A stretch of DNA of 64,000 nucleotides, taken from the NCBI RefSeq assembly GCF_003573695.1, contig NC_039358.1, positions 193,788,418 through 193,852,417 on the forward strand, given 5' to 3'. A model generated the notes under the pieces. The model did not search any database, had not been told where the DNA came from, and saw only the letters and a list, made by a program, of their open reading frames with translations. Position numbers and translations under genes: made by a program. Positions 11,368 to 21,815 of this stretch are shown here, one piece after another; position 1 is the first letter of the stretch, and each line of letters starts with the position of its first letter. The DNA comes from Papaver somniferum. Its lineage: Eukaryota; Streptophyta; Magnoliopsida; Ranunculales; Papaveraceae.

Positions 11368-12608
11368 TTGAGGAATATCGGTAACGGAAAACTATCTTTG
11401 GGGCAAGCTTTGTTCAAATCAGTGAAATCTATGCAAATCCTGATTCCCTTGTTTTTCTTTGGGACAATGACCATATTCGCTATCCATTCTGGGTATTTAG
11501 CTTCTCTTATAATTCCTGCCTCAAGCATTTTCTGTAATTCTTCTTCTATTTGGGAATGGTAAGTTGTTGCAATTTTTCTTATTCTCTGTTTAAATGGTCT
11601 CACATTTTTGTTAATCTCCAATTTGTGGAAAGCAATTGAGGGATCTATTCCTGGTATCTCATCCATGTTTCCTGCAAAAATATCCTTATATTCTCGCAAC
11701 AAGTTGACAGTTCTTTCTTCTTCTTCTACATCCATTCTGGTTCCAATTCTCAACATTAGAGGCTCCTCTACAGTCCCAACATTTATTTCTTTTGTTGGTT
11801 CTGCGGCAGTGTAACTGGATTTAGGTCCTCCCATTGGTGTTGGTTCTTTTATTGCTTTTATGGGCTCTTCCCCTTCTTCCGAAATTTCGCTGGGTATTCC
11901 TTTTCCTTCTTTTGCCCTTATCATATAAACTCTAAATTCTTCTTCCTTCTTTGCTTCCTTTGCCAATTTTCTGCGAAACTGTTTCCTTTTTGCTTGTTCT
12001 TCATAATGCTTTACTTCAATTTTATGGCATAATTTCGCATTGACAACATCTCCTCTAATTTCACCTATTCCACTTGGAGTGGGGAATTTAATACATTGAT
12101 GCAACGTTGATACCACAGCTTTTATCGCATGTATCCATGATCTTCCAAATAACATATTATATGGCGATTCCATATCCACCACACACAATGTTACAAATGT
12201 TTCGATTTCTCCAAGTGGAATTCGCACCACTATTTCTCCTTTAGGTTTTGTTGTGGATTTTCCAAAGCCGTGAACAAAATATGCTGAACTGGACATTTCT
12301 TCATCTTTAAATCCCATTCCCCAGAATGCATGATAAAATATTATGTCAACTGAACTTCCTGTATCGATTAAAGTTCTGTTCAACATCCATCCTCCTGCGG
12401 ATTTTATTGTTGTATCCTTCTCTTTTCGTGTAACAGGCACTGTGATAACCAACAGAGATGTATGATTTAAATTTTCTTTTGGTATTTCTTCCGCCATGAA
12501 TGCAATTTTTTGCTTTTCCCACTCTTTCAAGGGTGATATTTTTTCTACCGCTATAATTTTCTTCCCTTCGTTTATGTACTCTTCCTTTGATGTTTTCATG
12601 AAATTCAT
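11325..12608 (-). pseudogene. Element T pol: aspartic protease and RT N-terminal half
   Basis: One open frame of 427 codons. LIDTGSSVDIIF marks the retroviral-type aspartic protease (DTG/S active site). A Lys/Glu-rich linker follows, then the RT fingers with IRICIDFTDLNKACPKDSFP. The frame upstream of the ATG meets a stop at once and only about 180 bp remain to the 5' LTR, so no gag precedes it. In intact Tat elements a gag of several hundred residues with a zinc knuckle would sit here. Confidence 0.9.
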
Positions 12609-12769
12609 TGATCAAGCTTTTTGTTATCATATTACACTCCAATATTTTGCCATTTTCATTAATTCTGCTCATCTTTCTTTTAAATGATTCACTGATTTAT
12701 TTAATCACTTTCTTGATTTGAATATTCTCAACCAACAATCTTCAACTTTTCATTTTCAATTCACTGAGT

Positions 12770-12784
12770 CCCTGTTTCTAGCCA
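12770..12784 (-). other. Candidate primer binding site of element T
   Basis: The minus strand reads TGGCTAGAAACAGGG starting 3 nt inside the 5' LTR end. It has the expected TGG start and position, but I do not recognise which tRNA it matches. Confidence 0.45.
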
Positions 12785-12787
12785 TTA

Positions 12788-13245
12788 TGTAGTTGCAGGA
12801 AATCCTACACTACACCCCTCATATGATTTCATTGTTGATCAACTCATTTTTAGGTTAACACTCTTAATTTTATTGATTAATTTTTGAATGTTCTTACAAG
12901 AAAGATAAATAAATCAAGAATGAACTCTACTCTCAACTTTCTCTCTCCTATTTACTTGTTTCGTACTTCAAAAAAGATCTCTCTCTCCTTTGCAACTCGA
13001 ATGACTATTTATAAAGAAATACATAGTGGATGACAGCTAATCTGTCCTTTATTTTCGGATATGGTTTGCGACATTCTCGCAACCTTACAAATGTTCACTT
13101 CGCAAGCTCTCTAATTTTCGCAAGACTATCATATATTTCTCATGATCCTTGCTGACGTCGTTTCTGAAATTGTTCTGCGACGCTATTGTGAAATACCATT
13201 GATAATTTCGCTGAGACATAGTTGTTGCGAGATTCTGATCCTACA
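12788..13245 (-). repeat. 5' LTR of element T
   Basis: 458 bp, starting TGTAGGATCAG on the minus strand. TATA-like TTATAAATAG at about 13004-13013 (minus) would start the genomic RNA. Confidence 0.9.
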
Positions 13246-13768
13246 AGTCCACAACGTTACCGAGAATCACAATTGTCCAGTTGCCAAAAGGGTATCTCAA
13301 CAAGGTATCCTAAATGTGCCTCCCATACTACACACTCAGGAGTCCCTAAATTTCACAAGGTTTATGCCAACAACATCTAGTACCGTGCGGAACAGGATCC
13401 ATTTTGCCCACCGTCCCTGACGGTAATCCAGGTTGCCACTCTTAAAAGGGATGCTAGCCGGGCCTGACAATGCACACCATTGGCCAGTTGTCAACGTATG
13501 GGGATGATCGGTCCCACTGTCTACCGGCCGTCCCCGACGGTCTTCCGGATTTCCGCTCGTAAGTGGGGTGTCACTTAGGCAGGCAAACTCACAGTACTTA
13601 AACAAGCTCAACTCGATTCGCAAAGTAACTGGCATAAAAGTTACAATTATTTGTACGCAAAAGTTGGCCTACTCTCAAACTTTAAATTTCCATTAAGGAA
13701 AGTACTCGCTTGATGAGTCCATTCCTCATAGTTCCTAGAGTTTTCTCAGAACTTGCTCTGATACCAAC

Positions 13769-14596
13769 TGTGACGGACCGGGAATATTACGCCTAGCGCG
13801 CCTGGGCACGTAGTCCATAACTACCCCGGTGCGCCATAATGATGCTACTTACCGGGCCTTGTAGCTAGCAAATGCACGTCCATTTGTCCTTGCAGACATG
13901 CTCGTGGAGCATGATGCAGCTAACTTAGCTTCCACACCATTCCAAACTTACCCTTGTCCGCAAAAGGGTACAAAGCCATAAGGCCAAGGCCAATGCATAT
14001 TGAATGCTTCACTGACTTTGCCTCAACGTAGGAAATTCATCACTGAATTTCCTTATCTAGTTGAGCGACCGTAATACTACCAAATCTTGTCCATGCATAA
14101 CGCATAAGCCATGGACTTAGGCATATGCCGCTCCAATCCTATTGTCATTTCCCAGCTGCGCTTACCAACTCTGTGTATCTTGATAGGAAGTATGAGCATC
14201 CACTTGCTGGCATGCAACTAAAGCTCATCAAGCTTGTCCACAATCATCTCTTGCATCGGACTACCGAGCTCAGATGATATGAGGGGCCAACGTGCTGGAC
14301 CGGCAATGCTGCAACTCATTGCGTCTGCCTACGCACCCTTCCCTACTCTAAAGGGATCAAGCACAAACCGTAGTTCATCCGCGAAGGGACAAGAAACTTA
14401 AACCAACTCATTTGCAAGGTCGTGGCCTAGCAATAATGGTAATGACCTAGTCTGTATAGGTTGTTCCATCAAAATGCTTGTCAATGATTAATATGCTCCA
14501 TTGGCAAGGCTACGCAGCTATAAATGAGGCTTAGGCATATCAGTTACACCGTTTCGGCTAAGCTATGAAGCTCACTTGATGCATGGTCGGCATATA
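13769..14596 (-). repeat. LTR copy 3 of the Del/Tekay-like element, truncated
   Basis: It matches the first 60 percent of copies 1 and 2 from the primer-site side, with a deletion of about 45 bp near 14476, and then stops abruptly after ggcat at about 14596. The rest of the LTR, including the TGTAACACC start, is absent. Confidence 0.8.
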
Positions 14597-14971
14597 GGAG
14601 TCGAGATATCGTACTTGCTCCAATTTTGAGTGAAATTAAACAAATTCGGGGAATCCATGTTACTCAGCTGAGAATGAACATGGATGTTAGGTAATCTTTA
14701 GGAGTTCAGCTTGGGAACATAGCGCTAAAACATTCTGATAGTCAAGTATTGTGGGAAAATCCCAAAATGACTGTTATGCCCTTTCAGATCAAATTTTGGT
14801 AAAATGATTATTTTACCCTGGTTTAAAACTCGATGAATATGAATTTTCAATTCGACCATTTTTCCTCTGATGTGTAAAATTACTATTTTACCCCTGTCCT
14901 GAAAATTCACCCAAAATGACTGTTTTGCCTTTTGTCGAAAATCCACCATCAACAACTTAATTTTCTCAAAT
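14597..14971. other. Unassigned AT-rich stretch
   Basis: No gene recognised. It contains two diverged copies of a block with (t/a)cccaaaatgactgtt(a/t)tgcc (14760 and 14909) and gtaaaattact/gtaaaatgatt..attttaccc (14800 and 14875). It could be the LINE region before ORF2 or a remnant of another LTR. Confidence 0.4.
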
Positions 14972-15447
14972 ATGATAAAAATAAAAATCCTGGCTTGGAA
15001 TGCCCAATATGTGGTTCAAAAAACACTAAATAACATTTCAAATTCTTAATTGATTCTGGGCACCCATATACTGTTTTTTTTTTGTCAGAAACAAAGAAAA
15101 AGAGATCGGTGGTTAATAATTTTCTAGCAGACTTTCCTAATGTTTTCATTGTAGACCATGTGGGCATAGAAAGAGGACTTGTTATGGCATGAGTTGATGG
15201 CTTTAATTTTGATTAATGTCCTAGTTTAAAATAAACTTCTTCGAGAAAGAATGGTTGTTAACAGGTTTTTACAGTTCACCATATAAACCATCTAAGTTTG
15301 ATTATTGGAAATTTTTAGATAAAATTTCGGCGAAAGTAAATTATAATAAGATTGCATTGATGGTAATAGGATCCTGTAACCAAATTCTTCATAAAGATGT
15401 TAAACAAGGAGGTGCTCCTTTTGTAGAATGTGAGGCAAAACCTATTA
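14972..15447 (+). pseudogene. LINE (L1-type) ORF2, endonuclease domain part 1
   Basis: From the ATG at 14972 the frame gives KILAWNAQYVV, the start of a plant L1 apurinic-type endonuclease. FLSETKK-like and RGLVMAW motifs follow in shifted frames, then the open segment with LTGFYSSPYK and KQGGAPF, all typical of this domain in this order. Several stops and frame changes show it is dead. It continues after the MULE at 17004. Confidence 0.85.
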
Positions 15448-16994
15448 GGGAGTTTTAAGATAATTCCCAGGTGGGGAAATTGAATTAATAAAATGACCTC
15501 GTATTTTTCGAATATTAAATAACCACGTTGTTACGAATTCCATCAGGACCCAACTAAACTGGTCCATCTCATTTGAAAACTGGTCAAAATCTCACCAGAG
15601 GAAATGAAAAAATTGAGGAAATTACTTTTGTTGCCTAATATCCATAAACAACTTATATAACCCTAAGAAAATTGTATCACTGTCCCTCCTTTTTCTCCTC
15701 TAAACTCCTCTAGTAGTGGTGGTGGTGGTGATGGAGATGGGTGGTTGGATATGATGGTGGTGATTGAGAAGAGGATGAAGATGGGGATCTATATATGCTA
15801 ATGGATTGAGATTGAGGAGGAAAAGATGAAGAATCAGATGGGAAATAGATTATGGTGGTGTTTGTGATGAAGTAAATCAACCACAAATGAAAGGATTTCT
15901 GATTATTAAGATTGAGGCTCTTGATTTTTTTTAGGTAATGAATTTGATTTGATTGTTTTCGATTACTAAATTAGGGATTTTAATCTTTTTAAGAAATTAG
16001 ATTAGGGGTTCTGATTTGTGTACTTGTAGCTACCGGCGACTTCTGTTTCATGGTGGGAGGATGAGATTTAGAAATAATTAGGGATGGTAAGAGAAAATGA
16101 ATAAAGATGGAGGGTTTTCTCTTGTTTTCTTGATTTTGTTTGAATTTTGAATTGATTCAACAAATCAATTAGGTGAATAAAGGTGTTACTGCCATGGATT
16201 TGAATCATGGGTTATTGATTTTTTGTGATGGAAAGAATGGACGGGGTGGTGATTATTCTCAAGTCCCTTACGAAACCAGAAATTTGGGGTATTAGTGTGA
16301 ATCTGTATTGTGAAATTTGGCGATTTATGTATTTGATATAAGGAAGTGGAGATGTATATTTGATGAATTAGTTAGTCACTTAGTTGTGGTCTAAAATTGG
16401 AATTGGATGGCAAAGTTAATCTGTAGAATAATTGATTAAATTATTCTTGTAGTGTCTGAAATTAATTTGCTCAATGAGCTTTACATTTAATTGAAGATGA
16501 AATTTGTGTAAGTACTGTCTCAGTTGGTTTTACCTGGGATCTTGAGGCCTAGCGAAATCGGTGGAATCGGTTATGCTTATCAAGGGAATTTTCATGGGTA
16601 TTGATACTTGAATGTACTCAAGTCCATACAGAATGATTCACATTAGTTTTTCCGTCGGATTTAGGAAATAGTGGGATTTGGAAATTATATTTGAATTTCT
16701 GAGTTTAGTTTAGGTAATATGGAAGAACTAGGAAGGAGGATGAACAATCTTCAATTTAAGTCTCAGTCAACTCGTAAGTCCCAATTCTAATTAGATCCGA
16801 GTTAGATAAGAGGGTTTAACTGTCTTTTACTAATGTTAAACCGACGCCACATGTACACTAACGGCTGTTAGTCGTTTTTTGAAGAAAAAAACGGAAGTAA
16901 AAGGTTAAACAATGGGCATTTAATATAATTCAAAAAAAAACGGGGTCATTTTATTAATTCATTCCCCCCACATGGGCATTTTATTAAAAACCTC
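15448..16994. mobile_element. MULE-like DNA transposon, non-autonomous, 1547 bp
   Basis: Terminal inverted repeats of about 80 bp: left GGGAGTTTTAAGATAATTCC, right (reverse complement) GAGGTTTTTAATAAAATGCC, both running into GTGGGG..AATTAATAAAATGACC. It is flanked by 9-bp duplications AACCTATTA (15439-15447) and AACCTTTTA (16995-17003), the Mutator hallmark. Removing it with one duplication restores the LINE reading frame. The interior has a (GGT)n run at about 15717 and no transposase that I can recognise. Whether it carries host gene fragments cannot be told. Confidence 0.85.
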
Positions 16995-17003
16995 AACCTT
17001 TTA

Positions 17004-17116
17004 AAAGGCTTCTTGTAAGATCTGTTTTAGAAGATTTTGATTACAAAGCGACTAAATTCACATGGAATAACCACAGGGAAAGGGGTAGAAAATATCCATG
17101 AAAGACTTGACAAAGC
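17004..17116 (+). pseudogene. LINE ORF2, endonuclease domain part 2
   Basis: The frame continues from 15447 and gives KFTWNNHRE and, after a one-base insertion, ENIHERLDKA, the conserved segment near the end of plant L1 endonuclease domains. It is cut at 17116 by solo LTR D. Confidence 0.85.
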
Positions 17117-17228
17117 TTTTAGAGCATTGCTTGGTCGAACTCACAAGATTTTATGACCTAAATCGTGATTCAAGTTAATTATTTGAAAATAGCCCGGAGC
17201 AGTGATATGTGTCATTGATGTTATTCGG

Positions 17229-19764
17229 TGTTAGAGCACTGCTCGGTCGAATTCGCAAGCGTTGTTATCTCAAGCTTGATTGTCAAGTTTAGTGATCAAA
17301 CCTATAAGTCTTGATTTCTAGTCTACTTATAGTAATGTCTCGGACTAGGATAAATTGTGTAGTTGAGCTTTAGACTTCACGGCGTTCATCGATTGAAGAC
17401 GAAGAACTACTAAGGAGAGCTTGTGGAACTTCATCAACAAAAGGTATGTGGAGACTGAAACTCATCTATCACTCAGAAAGTTTATTTCTACTCTATCTCC
17501 CTTCTTGAGACAAAAGTCGTATTACTATATAGTATTCGATTATACACATTTGATATTTCGATCTGAGTTTAACTAACTTACATATTTCTCGAAATATGTG
17601 TTGGTAAGCTTTCGATTTAACCAAGTTCATCATATATTCTTGACGAAAGTCAAAAGATGATCATATGAGAATTGCCTGATAACATCTTACATGATTTGTG
17701 TGATACAGTCATTTGATGTAGACTCAAAATGTTTCGTATTGATTATTTCGATATCTTGAAAATCGCTTTGATGCTAATAGTTAGTGAAAACAACTATTGT
17801 CATCCTCTAAGAAAGTTTCAATGATTGAAATAGAGTTTAGAGCACTTAACCATAATTGGATTATAGATATAGTATGCGTACTTGCATATATGTTGATCCA
17901 AGACCGGTATAGTGTGAATACTAGGAAGGTAAGGTAAAGTCTGAGAGCCTTGGTATGCGTACACGTAGGCGTACTGGCGAACTCAGTTGAAGTCCGGGAA
18001 CTTTTGTTTGCGTACCCGTACACGTACTAATTCAACTGTTGTTTTGGATGTGTGATAGTATGCATACCCATTCGCATACTGTCTGACACAGTCCAAGTCC
18101 GGCTACTTAAGTATGCGTACCCATTTGCATACTTGAAAGGGTTAAGTTCTAGAATCATTTTGTTCATGAACTAATACATTTATATAATAAGGAATGCAAT
18201 ATTTTTGCAAATCGTGGCTATAATGTTCATGACTTGATTCGAGTGAATCAAAATCGACTTGTGTCCTGTATACTTCTATGAGAATATAAACAATTGAACA
18301 ACTCTATAACTAGTTTCATTTGAGTCATTTGAACTAGTTATGGTTAAGATGAATAAGGTTGATATGAAAGTGTTCATATGGATAACTTCGGTTAACTATT
18401 GTTGAGCCAACAAGGTGCACACGTTTAGGTACGGTTACTCATATCTTAACGAAGTCACTTCTCATTTGTGTGTAACAAGCTAAGTTTGATCTAACGGTTC
18501 AAAGATATTAGCTTGAGTCTAATCAGGTTTTCATCTAAAAGTGAATATTGAATGCTTTGTTACCAAGGTAGCATTGATTGCAAACCCTGATTTTGAAGAC
18601 TATATAAAGGAGAACTCTAGCAACTGGGAAAACTAATACCCACGCCTCATGTGTGATATTAGTTGCGACTAGAGTCGATCTCCTTTAACCTTAGTTTTTC
18701 ATGTAACCTTGTAGATTAACGACTTGAAGGCTTCATTGGGATTGTAAAGCCATACCCAACTATTTTCTCTGTAGTTGCGTGTTCTGATCTTGCCGTGTTA
18801 TATCTATTGAGTACTATCTTCTCTAATATTTTCTCGAGATTGATTCTCCGATAGGCAAGATAAAAAGTAGTCACAAACATATTCGTCTCATCGTTTGTGA
18901 TTCTACAATATCTTGTTTCGTTACCATACAATTTAGATTATTGTGAGGTGAATGATATTTCTAGGTTGTTCTTCGGGAATATAAGTCCAGTACATCAATT
19001 GGTTCATGTTCACCTTGATTTATCAAAAGACGGAAGAAAACTCATAGGTTTATCTGTGGGAGACAGATTTATCTATTATATAGACTTTTTTGTGTAAGAC
19101 AGATTGGTTTATCAAGCCTTCGACTTTGGGTCGTAGCAACTCTTAGTTTTGGGTGAGATCAGCTAAGGGAATCAAGTGCACAGAATCCGGAGTGGTTCTA
19201 GAGCCGTAAGGAACGCGACTGTACCTTGATCAGTGTGAGATTGATTAGGGCTCAACTACATTCAAGTCCGCAGTTAACTTGGAGTAGGCTAGTGTCTGTA
19301 GCGACTTAATACAGTGTGGTGTTCAAATCTGGACTAGGTCCCGGGATTTTTCTGCATTTGCGGTCCCGGGATTTTTCTGCATTTGCGGTTTCCTCGTTAA
19401 CAAAACTTATGGTATCTGTGTTAGTTCTTTTCTGCATTATATTTTGTTATAATAGAAATATCACAGGTTATACGTTAAGTTCAATCATTTCTTGAATTCG
19501 ACCTTTGGGTTGTTGATTGAATTGATTGAAACTTGTATATTTGTTTGTGATACCGTCCAAGTTATTTCTCTTATTCAATCGGGCTCGCAAATTTTTATTT
19601 GTTTTATTGCCGATAGAATTGAGAAATCGAGATACAAACTCTTGGATATATTTCCATTGATTGATTCTGACTGTCTAGTTGATTCTCTTGGAATTATATT
19701 GGAGTTGTCCATACAGATTGTTAAGAGAAATATTGGGTGTGGTTGTTAGACCCCCTCTTTTTCA
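17229..19764 (+). repeat. 5' LTR of element A, 2536 bp
   Basis: TGTTAGAGCACTGCTCGG to ..ctctttttca. U3 holds a cluster of CG-containing near-palindromes (variants of gtatgcgtac/gtacgcatac) at about 17870-18140. A 25-bp tandem duplication (ggtcccgggatttttctgca core) at 19337-19386 is absent from the 3' LTR. ORFs in the LTR are chance products. Confidence 0.9.
18601..18608 (+). promoter_or_regulatory. TATA box of element A 5' LTR
   Basis: tatataaa followed by ggagaactctagcaac. The same TATA plus ggaga context occurs at 33334 (3' LTR A), 45066 (C, tatacaaa), 58233 (C), 60095 (D), and on the minus strand at 22951 and 29004 (F). Confidence 0.7.
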
Positions 19765-19766
19765 AT

Positions 19767-19781
19767 TGGTATCATAGTAGA
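19767..19781 (+). other. Primer binding site of element A
   Basis: TTGGTATCATAGTAG two nucleotides after the LTR end; a two-base mutated form of the iMet site TGGTATCAGAGCAG seen intact in element C (46203-46216). Confidence 0.8.
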
Positions 19782-19830
19782 AAAACACGTTTAAGACCTC
19801 ATAAGTTTGTGTTTGTAGCAATCTGACTCT

Positions 19831-21237
19831 ATGGACAGTAGTGTTATCTCTGACAACACAACACCAGTTAAGCTTTCTGAATTGGTTAAATATCTTGAGT
19901 CCTCTGAGAAATCTCATATACCTTCTTCGTTGACTGAAACTGTGTTTGACTGAGAAAAATGTCTGGATGAACAGTTGGATGATCTTTCAGATGAAAGTGA
20001 TTCTGAAGAGGGACAAGGTCTTGATGAGGAAGTCTCACAATATATCAAGTTTTTTGAAAATCTCATAAAGGAAAATAAGTCAACAATTTGTTTGGTTGAA
20101 TATATGTCTCCTCTCTGTTAAGAAAACAGGAAATTGAGAAAACTCTTTAAGGGATATGATTGTGGGTACAAACTCTTACAAATATATTACTAAAAATCAT
20201 GAAGAAAATGTGTGTTCAAAGAATTCTGAATGTGATAATCTTCGTCGAAATCTCTTTGTGTTGAAAGAAAGACTTGCAGAAACTGAAGCAAGATATGACT
20301 CTCAACAAAAATGTTTCAACGACAGAGAAATTAGTCTTCTCGATAGAGAAAAACAATTGAAGACTGATCTTGCTGCTTCTCTTGATAAAGTCAAATCACT
20401 GGAAGAGATTTTGAACAAATTCAATACTATCTCTACAAAATTATCCACTATGCTGGGAGCATGTAAAGTACATCGTGATACATGTGGTCTGGGCTATAAA
20501 GGAACAGTCGCTCCAAGCACTAGTAAGATCAATTTTTTCTGTGCTAATGAAAAATTCCTAAGTGAAAAACTTCCTTCAGCAACTAATGTTCCTATGAACA
20601 AAGATTGTCCACCTTTGAAGACGACTCATATGAGAACAGTAAAAACATTCTCTACAACTGTTATTATTGCGGGAACAAAGGTCACCTTGAAAGGAGATGT
20701 TGTTTTCGACTGCGGAATGAAAAACTTCATAACATTCTTGTGTGGATGTCTAAATAAGTAATCAAACCTGCGTATCATTTTGCTGAAGTAAAAGGTCTTG
20801 TCCGTAATCAAGAAAAGTGTTGTGATGAGACAAATATTAATTGTAAATATGACACTTAACCTGTTTACAATTGTAAAGGGAAGAATTTCATATGGACAAC
20901 TGACTCTTCAAATTATTCTGCGAAGAGAAAAAGCCATCGAAGGAAGAAGAAAAGCTCAAACGCTCTTCCTTTCTCTGAAGAAAGTCTTGAATCTAAAATA
21001 AATGCTCCAGATTACATTCATATCAATAATCATGTCTCGGAGCTCAAGACAAGTATAAATAGACTCAAACGCAGTATTAAGAAGGCAAGGAAGGCGTCAG
21101 TGTCAGGTACCTCTTCTCCTCCTCTTGTTAACTCTCCTTTGAGTAACCCTTTTGTTTCTTCTGAAAACCTTCACAATAGTAAAAGGGAAAATGTTAATGT
21201 CCATGATGAGCAGTATGCTCATCAAAATACAACTTGA
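19831..21237 (+). pseudogene. Shortened gag-like ORF1 of element A
   Basis: It starts at ATG 19831 (MDSSVISDN..). After an acidic segment (LDDLSDESDSEEGQ) comes a coiled coil with KLRKLFKGYD and ECDNLRRNLFVLKERLAETE, then MLGACKVHRDTCGLGYKG. This order resembles the C-terminal half of Sirevirus gag. The capsid-like N-terminal half is absent. The zinc-knuckle region near 20620-20760 is decayed. In-frame stops interrupt it near 19953 and 20120, and the frame shifts after about 20760; the C terminus NVHDEQYAHQNTT lines up with that of element C. Confidence 0.65.
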
Positions 21238-21669
21238 CTACCAAAAAGGAGCATCCTCATTGAAACCTTGTGAGGATGATCATAATTCTCAAGAAAGTCT
21301 TTGTCTTGAGAATGTGGTCTTGGTTGTATTTATGTTGTTATTTTTAAATAAAATGATCATCTTACTATTGAGCCCTGCTCCGGTATAATTATTACATAAT
21401 GCAATATTTTTGATCAATAACTCTTGAGAATGTTCTCTTTGTTTTACCTTGAAAACTCGTGTTGTCTTCCCATTGACAGGTGAATTGTTGTTATCAACAA
21501 TTATCTTATGTTCTTTTGATCTAATATTTTCTGTCAACATGTTTAGAAGATGTCTTTGACTTCTAAAAACTACTTCTAAATTTGTTTCTATTACTCTATT
21601 GCTTTTGAACCTGGGTCACAACCGTGAGCATACGTGCATATGTCCCTTACCAAACGTGTACGAGTCAGC

Positions 21670-21719
21670 CTAGGGTTTCCATATGATGCACTCATATATA
21701 CATATATATATATATATAT
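21670..21719 (+). promoter_or_regulatory. Candidate internal promoter before sORF2 of element A
   Basis: cctagggtttcc (a telo-box-like aaaccctagg on the other strand) is followed by a TATA-rich tract (21695-21719). The sORF2 start ATG is at 21793, about 75-100 bp downstream. Element C has the same arrangement at 54830-54912. Confidence 0.45.
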
Positions 21720-21815
21720 CATGATTTTTCTCTCCTGATACATACACATTCAATAACGTTAGAAGTTCTCTTGAATCTTTGTGATGTGCACAATGGATGG
21801 ATGCAAAATGGAAGG

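Larger units (their letters stand above)
4127..13245 (-). mobile_element. Element T: Tat-lineage Ty3/gypsy retrotransposon, 9.1 kb, gag-less
   Basis: It is bounded by two 458-bp LTRs (4127-4584 and 12788-13245) differing at 16 sites by eye count (about 3.5 percent), with 5-bp target duplications. The minus strand carries protease, RT, RNase H and integrase in that order, with a second RNase H-like segment before integrase, as in the Tat lineage. Only about 180 bp separate the 5' LTR from the protease ORF, so gag is missing. A 4-kb 3' region holds an antisense gene. With several frameshifts in RT the element is dead, but it looks fairly young. Confidence 0.9.
3928..13768 (-). mobile_element. 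Second internal segment of the tandem array, split by element T
   Basis: Positions 3928-4126 and 13246-13768 together equal the 710-bp internal segment at 1827-2536. The break falls in the sequence corresponding to aatgagtccaca near 2018, where element T is inserted with a 5-bp duplication (AGTCA at 4122-4126, AGTCC at 13246-13250). The right part ends in an intact iMet primer site. Confidence 0.8.

Noticed and set aside
8573..12608. Possible endogenous pararetrovirus
   Set aside because: The presence of integrase with a DDE core and flanking LTRs with target duplications shows a Ty3/gypsy element.
15717..15800. Gly-like (GGT)n run inside the MULE as a coding exon
   Set aside because: A simple-sequence run with no extended open frame or splice signals around it that I could support.
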